A stretch of 64,000 nt of DNA from Noviluteimonas lactosilytica (GTDB lineage: Bacteria; Pseudomonadota; Gammaproteobacteria; Xanthomonadales; Xanthomonadaceae), in the NCBI RefSeq assembly GCF_020866925.1, contig NZ_JAJGAK010000001.1:434001-498000 (forward strand), given 5' to 3'. Position numbers and translations under genes: made by a program. The notes under the pieces were generated by a model. That model worked only from the letters and a program-made list of their open reading frames with translations. It searched no databases and was not told the DNA's origin. Shown piece after piece: positions 23,616 through 31,026 of this stretch. Each line of letters starts with the position of its first letter. The first letter of the stretch is position 1.

Positions 23616-24254
23616 TCAACGACGCCGCCACATCTCGATCATGGCCGCGGTCCTGGCCTCTTCGGCCATCAGGTCCAGGACGCGAAAATAGCCGAGCACG
23701 CATGCATCGTTTCTCAAGGCGATCTGCAGGTGCGTGTCGCTGCGAATGCCCGATGCGCGCAACACCGGTTCCCCTTCCACGAACGGGCCTCGCACGGCGT
23801 CATAGGCGGGCTTGCCCGCGTGCTCCCGGCGACGATGTAACTCGTTGAACACCTGTCGATCCAGCGAGCGCAGCATGAAGTCTGCATCATCGTCGCGGGC
23901 CCGTCGGTTCTCCTCGAGGGGAGCGCCTTCCGCAAGGAGGCTTGCGTAGGCCCGCTCGAATTCGGCGATGCCCTTCTGTGTAGACATGTCCAACCAATGG
24001 CTGACACGCAGGATGGCGCCTACAACCGCTGGGGCGTGGATCCGCTGCGTCGTCAGATTCGCCGAACGCCGGTCGCGCACCATCGACGCGAATCTGTACG
24101 CTCGAAGCCAATCACCTTCGAAGAAGTACACACCGTCGCCCAACCAATCGTAATGGTTGCCGCTGGGACGAAGCCGGGTCTTGCCTGCGAGCAGGCGCTC
24201 GCAAGTGGTGACGTCGCACCCGTGGTACGCCACCACCAAACCTGGCGCGGCCAT
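23616..24254 (-). CDS. ADP-ribosyltransferase-like protein (candidate toxin)
   Basis: 212 residues. 'VVAYHGCDV' (H11) and 'YDWLGDGVYFFEGDWLRAYRFA' (Y43) match the first two motifs of H-Y-type ADP-ribosyltransferase folds, as in DUF3990-like proteins; a late segment 'VRGPFVEGEPVL' and 'THLQIALRNDACVLGYFRV' matches the C-terminal part of a widespread hypothetical family and could supply the third motif. The ATG is at 24254, sharing its A with the TGA stop of the upstream gene (TGATG), so translation is coupled; the frame is open to 24302. The overlap with a small upstream gene is the arrangement of a toxin-antitoxin pair. Enzyme activity is inferred only from pattern. Confidence 0.65.
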   Translation of the reverse strand: MAAPGLVVAYHGCDVTTCERLLAGKTRLRPSGNHYDWLGDGVYFFEGDWLRAYRFASMVRDRRSANLTTQRIHAPAVVGAILRVSHWLDMSTQKGIAEFERAYASLLAEGAPLEENRRARDDDADFMLRSLDRQVFNELHRRREHAGKPAYDAVRGPFVEGEPVLRASGIRSDTHLQIALRNDACVLGYFRVLDLMAEEARTAAMIEMWRRR

Positions 24255-24529
24255 CAGAACAGCCTTTCGCCGGCGCGTCGCTTCACGCCGAACCGCTCGC
24301 ACACGTAGTCGTGCACCTCACCGGGCGCGAGGGCCTTCTCGATGCAGATGCGCTCGATCCCGCGACCGGTCTGCACATACATCACCTTGCCGATCTCGGC
24401 CGTGCGAATCATTTCCTCCATCGAGATCACGGCGCGTTTTGGCTTCTTGCCGAGGCGCTTGGAGCTATCTGTCTTTTTGGGCATCGCGGAGCACTCCGCA
24501 TGAGGCCACGAATCGTGCATGTCGTCCAT
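24254..24529 (-). CDS. Small basic protein coupled to ART-like gene (candidate antitoxin)
   Basis: 91 residues from ATG 24529 (GGAGG four bases upstream), or 76 from ATG 24484 (GGAG nine bases upstream); the two starts cannot be separated. The product is basic in the middle ('KRLGKKPKRAV') and has a compact C-terminal segment 'ALAPGEVHDYVCERFGVKRRAG'. No family is recognised. A consensus TTGACA occurs just upstream on this strand (24546-24541), but without a good -10 at the right distance before the first ATG. The stop overlaps the ART-like start by one base. Confidence 0.6.
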   Translation of the reverse strand: MDDMHDSWPHAECSAMPKKTDSSKRLGKKPKRAVISMEEMIRTAEIGKVMYVQTGRGIERICIEKALAPGEVHDYVCERFGVKRRAGERLF

Positions 24530-24635
24530 AACACCTCCGTTGTCAATTCATCTGCATCCCCCGAGCAACGACGTGCAGCGACATTAGCACTCGCATGCGC
24601 GTGCATCTTCGGCATTTGTCCCGATAGATGCTGCG

Positions 24636-24670
24636 GCGAATTCTGCTTTTCGACGGCTGGCGGAATTCGC
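24636..24670. promoter_or_regulatory. Inverted GCGAATTC pair in divergent intergenic region
   Basis: GCGAATTC at 24636-24643 and GAATTCGC at 24663-24670 form an inverted repeat separated by 19 bases, in the 188-base lower-GC gap between the ART-like pair and the HigA-like gene. A dimeric regulator such as the HigA-like protein could bind here. This is inference from symmetry alone. Confidence 0.3.
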
Positions 24671-24717
24671 TGCGAATCGAACGCTAGATTACGCAGGCGC
24701 CCAACGAACAGCGAAAC

Positions 24718-25086
24718 ATGACGACGCCATTTCCCGCGGCAATCACCTCCACGCACCAACACGACAACTACCTTGCGTTAATGGATTGGCTTCTGGACCG
24801 CGGCGCGATTCGCCGGCGCCACGCCTTGCACGGCCTGCTCCAGACTTCCGTCGATCTCGTTCATGACTACGAGCAGCGCCACTGGCGAATGCGCAGGGTG
24901 AGCGCTGCCGAGATGTTGCGCTTCCTGATGGAACAACATGGCCTGCAACGATGCGACCTTCGCGACGAGATCGGGCCAAGGCGCCTCGTGACGGAAATTC
25001 TCGACGACAAGCGCGAACTCACCGCGCACCAGGTGGCGGCCCTTGCGAAGCGATTCGGGGTCAGTCCTGCGGTGTTTCTCGACTAG
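24718..25086 (+). CDS. HigA-like XRE-family antitoxin/regulator
   Basis: 122 residues. The C-terminal half follows E. coli HigA closely in pattern: 'LMEQHGLQRCDLRDEIG', then 'VTEILDDKRELTAHQVAALAKRFGVSPAVFLD', the HTH and its following helix. The N-terminal half is helical, as in HigA, where it contacts the HigB toxin. No HigB-like gene lies beside it; instead the divergent neighbours are the ART-like pair. HigA proteins repress their own operon and neutralise a RelE-fold ribonuclease; here it is either an orphan or acts with the divergent genes. Confidence 0.75.
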   Translation: MTTPFPAAITSTHQHDNYLALMDWLLDRGAIRRRHALHGLLQTSVDLVHDYEQRHWRMRRVSAAEMLRFLMEQHGLQRCDLRDEIGPRRLVTEILDDKRELTAHQVAALAKRFGVSPAVFLD

Positions 25087-25209
25087 TCCCTCTACGGACA
25101 ATTACACATCCTCCCCGCCTCGCAAACAATTCCCGCGCAACGACAACCCGTAACGCGCTTAGCGTTCTCGCCCGGACACCCGAGAACTTCAACAGGCCGC
25201 CACAAAAGG

Positions 25210-27420
25210 TCACCCTGTGCGCTTTTCGGCATTTCCCCGAACTCCCTCGATAAGCGCAACCGCATCCACCGCCCTCCCCACCCCATACCCCTGCGCGTTC
25301 TCACACCCCGCCTCCCGCAACCAAGCCAGCGTGGCCTTATCCTCGACGCCCTCCGCGGTCACCACAGCATTCACCGCATGCGCCAGCTGGATCGTCGACC
25401 GCACAATCCGCTGATCCGCCTCGCTCCCCAGTAGCCCGGTAATGAAGCTCCGATCGATCTTCACCTCTTCCGGAGCCAGCCGACGCAGATAGGTCAACGA
25501 CGCATTCCCGGTCCCGAAGTCATCGAGCGATATCCGCAGCCCACCCGCGCGCAGCCGTTCAACAGCAGCAAACGCCGTCTCCGGATCCCGCATCACCGCG
25601 GTCTCCGTCACCTCCAGCATCAACTGCCCGCGCACATCCCGCGCGGCCTGCACGATGTGATCGACCACCGCCGCATCCGACAAATCGTTGACGGACACGT
25701 TCACCGACAACGTCAGGTCCAACTCCTGCGCCTGCCAATCGCGGCAATGCGCGATCGCCTGCTCCACCAGGTACGTCGTCATTTCGCCGATCACGCCGGT
25801 GCGTTCGGCCAGCGGCACGAAGTCGCCGGGCGGGAGGTCGCCGTGTTGCGGGTGTTTCCAGCGCACGAGCATTTCCGCGCCGCAGATCTTCCCGGTGCGC
25901 AGGTCGAGTTTCGGTTGCAGTGCGTGGCCGAGGGTGCGGTCGCGGATGGCGGCGCGCAGGTCGGTGAGCAGCGTGAGGCGACTTGCGTCGGGCGCGAGCG
26001 ATTGGTGGTAGAGCACCGCGGCGCCGGGGCGTTGCATCGCTTCTTCGGTCGCGAGGTTGGCGGCGCGCATCAGCAGGTCGGGGGTGTCGCCGTGCGCGGG
26101 GTACATCGCGGCGCCGGCGCTGGCGACGAGTTCCATCGGCACGCCGGCGACTTCGATGCGGGCCTTGATGGTGTCGAGCAGGTGGTGCATCAGGTTCTGC
26201 GCGAGCTCGGCGTTGTTCGGCGCGCCCGCGCCGGAGGTCGGGCATTGCACCGCGACCTGGAAGCCGCGGTCGTCGACCTTCGCGACGTGCGTGGACTCGG
26301 CCTTCAATCGATCGGCGAGGCCGCGCAGGAGGTCGTCGACGAACGCGGGGCCGGCCATCGCGTCGACGGCGCCGATTTCCTGCAGGTCCAGGCGCACGAC
26401 GGCGAACGGTTTGCGTTGCAGGATCAGTTCGCCGAGGCGCCTGCGGAAGCCGCGGCGGTTGAGGACCTGGGTGACGGGGTCGAAGTATTCGAGGTTGATC
26501 GAGCGTCGGCGCGCGCGGCGCCACCACACGAGCAGGACGATCGCCATCGCGGTCAGCGGCACCACCGCCCACGCGGCGCGGAACAGGCCGGAGCGGAAGG
26601 TCTCCTGCGTGGGTGTCAGGTTCGCGAGGTAGTTGATGTAGATGCGTTGCTGGTCGCCGCTGCGCATGGCTTCGCGCAGGCCGGCGTTGAGTTTCGGCAC
26701 GAGGTCGGGGCGGTCCTGCGCGACGGCGAAGGCGTAACTTGTTTCATAGAACGCGGGGCTGAGCGCAACGATGTCGCGCAGGCGCAGGCGGCGTTGCGCT
26801 TCGTAGCCGATGTAGGTCGGCACGATCGCGTAGTCGGCTTGGCCGGCAGCGACGGCGCGTAACGCGTCGGGCTCGTTGTCGACTTCGACGATGCGCACGC
26901 CCGGCGTGTTGTGCAGGTACTCCCACGCCATGCCGGCGCGCTGCACGGCCACGCGCGCGCCGGCGAGTTCGCCGAGGGTGCCGACGTACTTGCCGCCCTT
27001 CGGGCCGAACGCCAGGTGGTAGAAGCGCAGGTAGGGTTCGCTGAAGAGCAGGTGTCGCTTGCGTGCGTCGGTGACGAGCATCGGCACGACGTCGAGTTCG
27101 CCGGCGTCGAGGTCGTTGCGCACGCGTTGCCACGTGCCGAGGCGGATGTCGGGATCCAGGCCCGCGTGCGCGGCGACCGACTTGAACAGTTCGACGTCGT
27201 AACCGTTGGGCTCGCCTTTCGCGTCGAGGCGGCTGAAAGGCGCGTAGTCCATGTCGGCGCCGAAGCGCACGGTGTGCGCGGGCTGCGCCTGCGAATCCTG
27301 CGGCGGCGCTGCCTGCGTGCGGCGAAGCGCGACCGTCGCGGCCATCGCCACGAGCAGCCCCGCGACCAACACGATTGTCCACGTGCGCAATCCGATCGCG
27401 CGTTGCGCTGCCATGCGCAT
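25210..27420 (-). CDS. Periplasmic-sensor GGDEF(degenerate)-EAL c-di-GMP phosphodiesterase
   Basis: About 736 residues. A first membrane segment is followed by a periplasmic solute-binding domain (type 3, about residues 45-270: 'VRFGADMDYAPFSRLDAKGEPNGYDVELF', amino-acid-binding style), a second membrane helix ('VVPLTAMAIVLLVWW'), a GGDEF domain whose active loop reads 'KVDDRGFQ' rather than GGDEF, and an EAL domain with 'GAEMLVRWKHP', 'SLDDFGTGNASL', 'EVKIDRSFI' and 'VTAEGVED'. The cyclase site is therefore dead and the EAL site keeps its acidic residues, so it likely degrades c-di-GMP in response to a periplasmic ligand. Start at M 27420 or 27414; the frame opens at 27474. Confidence 0.88.
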   Translation of the reverse strand: MRMAAQRAIGLRTWTIVLVAGLLVAMAATVALRRTQAAPPQDSQAQPAHTVRFGADMDYAPFSRLDAKGEPNGYDVELFKSVAAHAGLDPDIRLGTWQRVRNDLDAGELDVVPMLVTDARKRHLLFSEPYLRFYHLAFGPKGGKYVGTLGELAGARVAVQRAGMAWEYLHNTPGVRIVEVDNEPDALRAVAAGQADYAIVPTYIGYEAQRRLRLRDIVALSPAFYETSYAFAVAQDRPDLVPKLNAGLREAMRSGDQQRIYINYLANLTPTQETFRSGLFRAAWAVVPLTAMAIVLLVWWRRARRRSINLEYFDPVTQVLNRRGFRRRLGELILQRKPFAVVRLDLQEIGAVDAMAGPAFVDDLLRGLADRLKAESTHVAKVDDRGFQVAVQCPTSGAGAPNNAELAQNLMHHLLDTIKARIEVAGVPMELVASAGAAMYPAHGDTPDLLMRAANLATEEAMQRPGAAVLYHQSLAPDASRLTLLTDLRAAIRDRTLGHALQPKLDLRTGKICGAEMLVRWKHPQHGDLPPGDFVPLAERTGVIGEMTTYLVEQAIAHCRDWQAQELDLTLSVNVSVNDLSDAAVVDHIVQAARDVRGQLMLEVTETAVMRDPETAFAAVERLRAGGLRISLDDFGTGNASLTYLRRLAPEEVKIDRSFITGLLGSEADQRIVRSTIQLAHAVNAVVTAEGVEDKATLAWLREAGCENAQGYGVGRAVDAVALIEGVRGNAEKRTG

Positions 27421-27513
27421 GCCACTCCACCCCTGCCTTCCGGCGTTATGACGGGTGTGGCGGCCGAGTGTCAATGATGCGCGTGGTGAAGAATGTGAAC
27501 CGCGGTAGCGGCT

Positions 27514-27723
27514 TTAGCCTTGGTGCACGCCGTGGAATTCGATCAGGCCGGTGTAGGCGGCGAAAACGACGCCGAGGATCAGGATGACCGACAATGCGAC
27601 GCGCCGCGTCAGCGCCTGCACCGTGCGCTTGCTCGAGGCGTCGTCGACGAGCATGTAGTACAGCCCGGCGCCGAGGTTGTAGAGGATCGTGCCCAGGAAC
27701 GCGAGGATCAGGAGAGTCTTCAT
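27514..27723 (-). CDS. DUF2909 small twin-membrane-helix protein
   Basis: 69 residues. Two membrane helices flank a short loop: 'KTLLILAFLGTILYNLGAGLYYML' then 'KRTVQALTRRVALSVILILGV', matching DUF2909 including the 'KRTV.ALT.RV.LS' signature. In many proteobacteria the gene lies near cytochrome c oxidase genes, but not here. Its ATG (27723) overlaps the ATG of the divergent MocR gene within CATG (27721-27724), so each gene's upstream region lies inside the other. Confidence 0.85.
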   Translation of the reverse strand: MKTLLILAFLGTILYNLGAGLYYMLVDDASSKRTVQALTRRVALSVILILGVVFAAYTGLIEFHGVHQG

Positions 27724-29251
27724 GGCGCGCAAGGCTACGAACGGCAAGCCCCGCCGTGCAGGTGCAGATGCGGTCGATTCGACCGGATCAGATGGCGGCA
27801 GTCAGGCGCCGCACGAGACCCTGTACGAGCACCTGGCGGCGGATATCGCGGCGTCGATCGAAAGCGGCACGCTGCGGCCCGGCGATCGCCTGCCTTCGGT
27901 GCGCTCGCTGACGGCCACGCGCGGCGTCAGCCCGGCGACCGTGTTCGAGGCCTATTACCTGCTGGAAGCGCGCGGGCTGGTGCGTGCGCGGCCGCGTTCG
28001 GGCTATTACGTCGCGGCCGAGCCGACTTACCGCAGCGCCGAGCCGGTCGAGATGTCGACGCCCGACTCCGCCCCGCGCGAGGTGCGGATCAGCGACATCA
28101 TCTACGAGACGCTGCAGGCGACCGCCTCGCGACATGTCGTGCCGCTCGGGTCCGCGTTCCCGAGTCCCGCGTTGTTCCCGTGGCAGCAACTCGCGCGCAC
28201 GCTGGCGCAGGCGGTGACGAAGCTCGATCCATGGGCCACCGTCGAATCGCTGACGCCCGGCCATGAAGGCCTGCGTCGGCAGATCGCGATGCGTTACCTC
28301 GTCGACGGCGTGCGCGCCGACATCGGCGAGATCATCGTGACCAACGGCGCGATGGAAGCGTTGAACCTCGCGCTCGCGGCGGTGAGCAAGCCCGGCGATG
28401 CGGTGGTGGTGGAAGCGCCGTGCTTCTACGCGTGCCTGCAGGCGATCGAACGCCTGGGCCTGCGCGCGATCGAAGTGCCCACCTGTCCGCGCACCGGCAT
28501 CGAACTCGATGCGCTCGAGCAGGCGATCGTCACGCACAAGCCCGCGGCGTTGTGGCTGATGACGAACTTCCAGAATCCGCTGACCTCGTCGATGCCGCTG
28601 GAGAAGAAGCGCGACCTCGTGGCGCTGCTGCACAAGCATCGGCTGCCGATGATCGAGGACGACGCGTACCACGAGTTGTTCGCGAGCGAAGGCCGGCCGC
28701 CGTCGACGAAGATGTTCGACGACGAGGGCTGGGTGCTGCATTGCTCGTCGTTCTCCAAGACGCTGGCGCCGGGGTTTCGCGTGGGCTGGGTGTCGGCGGG
28801 GCGCTTCACCAAGGAAGTCGCGCAGCAGAAGCTTGCGGCGTCGCTCGCGACGTCGGTGCCCGTGCAGGCGGCGTTGGCGACTTACTTGTCTCGCGGCCAT
28901 TACGAACGACATCTGCGCGCGTTGCGTGCGCGCCTGCGTTCGCTGCGCGATCAGTACGCGGAGTTGATCGCAGCGTCGTTCCCCGCGGGCACGCGCATCA
29001 GCCGGCCTGCGGGCGGCTACTTCCTGTGGATCGAAATGCCCGCGGGCGTCGATGCGTTGTTGCTGGGGCGCGAGGCCATGGCGGCGGGCATTTCGCTTGC
29101 GCCGGGGCCGTTGTTCTCCGCGTCGCGCGGCTTCGCGAATTGCGTGCGCATCAACTGCGGACATCCGTTGACCGACGAGATCGCCAACGCAGTGCGCCAT
29201 GTCGGGGCACTCGCGGCGCGGCATGTCGCTTCGGTAACATCGGCCGGATGA
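27722..29251 (+). CDS. MocR-family regulator (GntR HTH + aminotransferase domain)
   Basis: 509 residues. An N-terminal GntR winged helix ('LRPGDRLPSVRSLTATRGVSPATVFEAYYLLEARGLV') is joined to a fold-type I aminotransferase domain with 'FSKTLAPGFRVGW' holding the PLP lysine. MocR proteins use the aminotransferase domain as a PLP or amino-acid sensor to control transcription. ATG 27722 has AGGAGAG 6-10 bases upstream; an alternative start is 27689. The stop overlaps ATG of the next gene (ATGA at 29248-29251). Its target is unknown; the DUF2909 gene is divergent and overlapping. Confidence 0.88.
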   Translation: MARKATNGKPRRAGADAVDSTGSDGGSQAPHETLYEHLAADIAASIESGTLRPGDRLPSVRSLTATRGVSPATVFEAYYLLEARGLVRARPRSGYYVAAEPTYRSAEPVEMSTPDSAPREVRISDIIYETLQATASRHVVPLGSAFPSPALFPWQQLARTLAQAVTKLDPWATVESLTPGHEGLRRQIAMRYLVDGVRADIGEIIVTNGAMEALNLALAAVSKPGDAVVVEAPCFYACLQAIERLGLRAIEVPTCPRTGIELDALEQAIVTHKPAALWLMTNFQNPLTSSMPLEKKRDLVALLHKHRLPMIEDDAYHELFASEGRPPSTKMFDDEGWVLHCSSFSKTLAPGFRVGWVSAGRFTKEVAQQKLAASLATSVPVQAALATYLSRGHYERHLRALRARLRSLRDQYAELIAASFPAGTRISRPAGGYFLWIEMPAGVDALLLGREAMAAGISLAPGPLFSASRGFANCVRINCGHPLTDEIANAVRHVGALAARHVASVTSAG

Positions 29252-29622
29252 GCATCGAGTTCCGCCTCTCCCGCGACGCCCGGTTGTTCGAAGTGCGCTA
29301 CATCGGCGCGCTCGACTTCGCGATGCGCGAACGCGCGGTGATCGCGACGGAGCAGCGGTTGAAGGACTGCTGGGTGAAGGCGTTGCTGGTCGACTTCAGC
29401 CAGGCTTGGGCGGTGGAAGGCGACGAGGACGCCGACGCGATGGCGGCGTTCCGGCACACGCTGTCGCACGCGACCTTCCCTCGGGGCATGCGCGTTGCGT
29501 TCCTCAATCCGCCTGGGCGACTGGATGGGCCGGCGCGATCGATGCAGCGGTCGTTGCACTTCACGGCTCGGCGGTTCCATGATCGGAGCCATGCGTTGGC
29601 GTGGTTGCGTGGGCGGCTTTGA
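29248..29622 (+). CDS. SpoIIAA/STAS-like hypothetical protein
   Basis: 124 residues beginning MSIEFRLSRDARLFEVRYIGAL. The alternation of strands and amphipathic helices ('DFAMRERAVIATEQRLKDCWVKALLVDFSQAW', 'MRVAFLNP') resembles SpoIIAA/STAS-like proteins, though there is no phosphorylatable Ser in the canonical position that I can assign. It is translationally coupled to the MocR gene by a 4-base ATGA overlap, so it may be the MocR target or partner. Its stop is adjacent to the stop of the convergent HEPN gene. Confidence 0.7.
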   Translation: MSIEFRLSRDARLFEVRYIGALDFAMRERAVIATEQRLKDCWVKALLVDFSQAWAVEGDEDADAMAAFRHTLSHATFPRGMRVAFLNPPGRLDGPARSMQRSLHFTARRFHDRSHALAWLRGRL

Positions 29623-30069
29623 TTACGCCGCGCCGTCCCCCGCCGGCGGAAACTCCGCAGGAAGTGCAGCTTTCAACCTGATCATGAAAGTGTTGATCTC
29701 GGCCACTCGTTTCAGGTGGGTCGTGACCAGCGTTGGCAGAACCTCGCCGTCCAGATCGTAATCCGCGCGCTTCCTCCGCGTCATCGCCACTCGATACTGC
29801 TTGGCGACGACCGCGGGATTGCCAGCGCGGTTCGCGGCTTTGCTCCAGTTGCTTGGGATCCTCCACTCCTTCAGGCGATCTGCAACCTGTCGATGAGGCA
29901 TGCGATCTGCAACGTTGTGACCCGCCGCTGGCGGGAGCTTCTCCACGACCGGCAACGCGGCATGGTATGCGCAGTAGTACGCACTGCTGATTGCTGCGCG
30001 ACAACTGGCTTCGTCGTTGCAATCCAGCTTCCTCGCAAAGCGGAGCAGTTCAACGGGGCGAATCGGCAT
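29623..30069 (-). CDS. HEPN-like protein (UPF0332 type)
   Basis: 148 residues. 'SCRAAISSAYYCAYHAALPVVEKL' resembles the opening helix of UPF0332-type HEPN proteins ('R.a.SRAYYAafh'), and 'RRKRADYDL' resembles their second signature ('R..aDYd'). The Rx4-6H catalytic motif is not obvious, so a non-catalytic HEPN or antitoxin-like role is possible. The gene starts inside the end of the upstream repeat-protein gene (20-base overlap), showing tight coupling. Function is unknown. Confidence 0.65.
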   Translation of the reverse strand: MPIRPVELLRFARKLDCNDEASCRAAISSAYYCAYHAALPVVEKLPPAAGHNVADRMPHRQVADRLKEWRIPSNWSKAANRAGNPAVVAKQYRVAMTRRKRADYDLDGEVLPTLVTTHLKRVAEINTFMIRLKAALPAEFPPAGDGAA

Positions 30070-30814
30070 GGGTGCGCTCCTCCGGTAGCACTTCGATGAA
30101 GAATGTCACGGCGCCTGCATCCTCGGCCGCCACACGGGCGTTCGCGAGATGCTCGAAGAGCGCACGCTCCAGCAAGTGCGCGGCCGTGGCATCGGCCTTG
30201 ACATGAAATCCGTATGCGAGCTCCCCGGGCCCACCCTCGTCGTCTTCGATGTACTCGCAGGAGAATCTCGGGCGCACTACGCCGTTGTCGGCGAGGAACC
30301 GCCTTGCACAAACCACGGCTGCGGACAGGTCGTCCTCGGTGAAGCCGCGCGCGGACAGCACGGCATCGACACAGTTCGCTTCGTCATTGTCTACGCGCTC
30401 GCTGCAGAACTTCGCCGCGAACCGCGTCGCAGACTGCAGCAGGCCCAATTCGATCAACGCGTTCATGGCCGCGGCATGCGCATGAGGATTGGCAGGAAAG
30501 CGCGCCCCGATCTTGAAGGCAAGATCGCGAACGCGCGCCGAGTCGCCCAGAATCATCAGCGAGACGAGGTAGTTGCACCAGGCGTCAAGCCGCATTGGCG
30601 AGACGTGAATGGATGCTTCGTGATTCAGCGTCGCCGCCTCGGCATCGCCCTTCGCTGCCGCGCACGCGCCCAACAACATGTACCCATCCAATGGCTCGGC
30701 TGCGCTGATCCCGCGCGCCATGCGCTCCATGCGCGCCAGGCCGACGAGATCTTTGGCCGCGAATGCCGCGACAAGTTCGTCGAGCATCGACGTATCGAAT
30801 TTGGGTTGCGGCAT
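30050..30814 (-). CDS. Helical repeat (TPR-like) hypothetical protein
   Basis: 254 residues. Residues 10-150 consist of paired helices with TPR/Sel1-like spacing ('LDGYMLLGACAAAKGDAEAATLNHEA', 'LDAWCNYLVSLMILGDSARVRDLAFKIGARFPANPHAHAAAMNALIELG'). The C-terminal 100 residues form a different domain: 'FSCEYIEDDEGGPGELAYGFHVKADATAAHLLERAL' then 'VTFFIEVLPEERTH'. GGAGG five bases before ATG 30814 fixes the start. The overlap with the downstream HEPN gene suggests a two-gene functional unit. No named family was recognised. Confidence 0.65.
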   Translation of the reverse strand: MPQPKFDTSMLDELVAAFAAKDLVGLARMERMARGISAAEPLDGYMLLGACAAAKGDAEAATLNHEASIHVSPMRLDAWCNYLVSLMILGDSARVRDLAFKIGARFPANPHAHAAAMNALIELGLLQSATRFAAKFCSERVDNDEANCVDAVLSARGFTEDDLSAAVVCARRFLADNGVVRPRFSCEYIEDDEGGPGELAYGFHVKADATAAHLLERALFEHLANARVAAEDAGAVTFFIEVLPEERTHADSPR

Positions 30815-30962
30815 GAGTCCTCCGTTTGCAATCGCCTGAGCGACGGAGCCTGGCACACCGTTTGGTCGAAATAACCGGCATCCAACCGCGAGAGAACCAT
30901 GCCCTCGAGATTGGGGCAGAACCGGCGTCGAATCGTGACGTGTTCCGATAAGTGCACCAACG

Positions 30963-30988
30963 AAAACGGCGACCTCGCGGTCGCCGTT
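30963..30988 (-). terminator. Candidate terminator of icmF
   Basis: On the minus strand a perfect 10-base stem (30988-30979 with 30974-30965, AACGGCGACC/GGTCGCCGTT) with a 4-base loop is followed by TTTTCGTTGG. It lies 39 bases after the icmF stop. Confidence 0.6.
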
Positions 30989-30990
30989 CG

Positions 30991-31020
30991 TCTGCCTGGA
31001 CCCGCTTTCGCGGGGATGAC
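30991..31020. repeat. REP-like element, copy A
   Basis: TCTGCCTGGACCCGCTTTCGCGGGGATGAC matches the common proteobacterial palindromic unit with CCCGC...GCGGGGATGA. A related degenerate copy is at 43008-43034. Confidence 0.5.
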
Positions 31021-31026
31021 GGCCCG

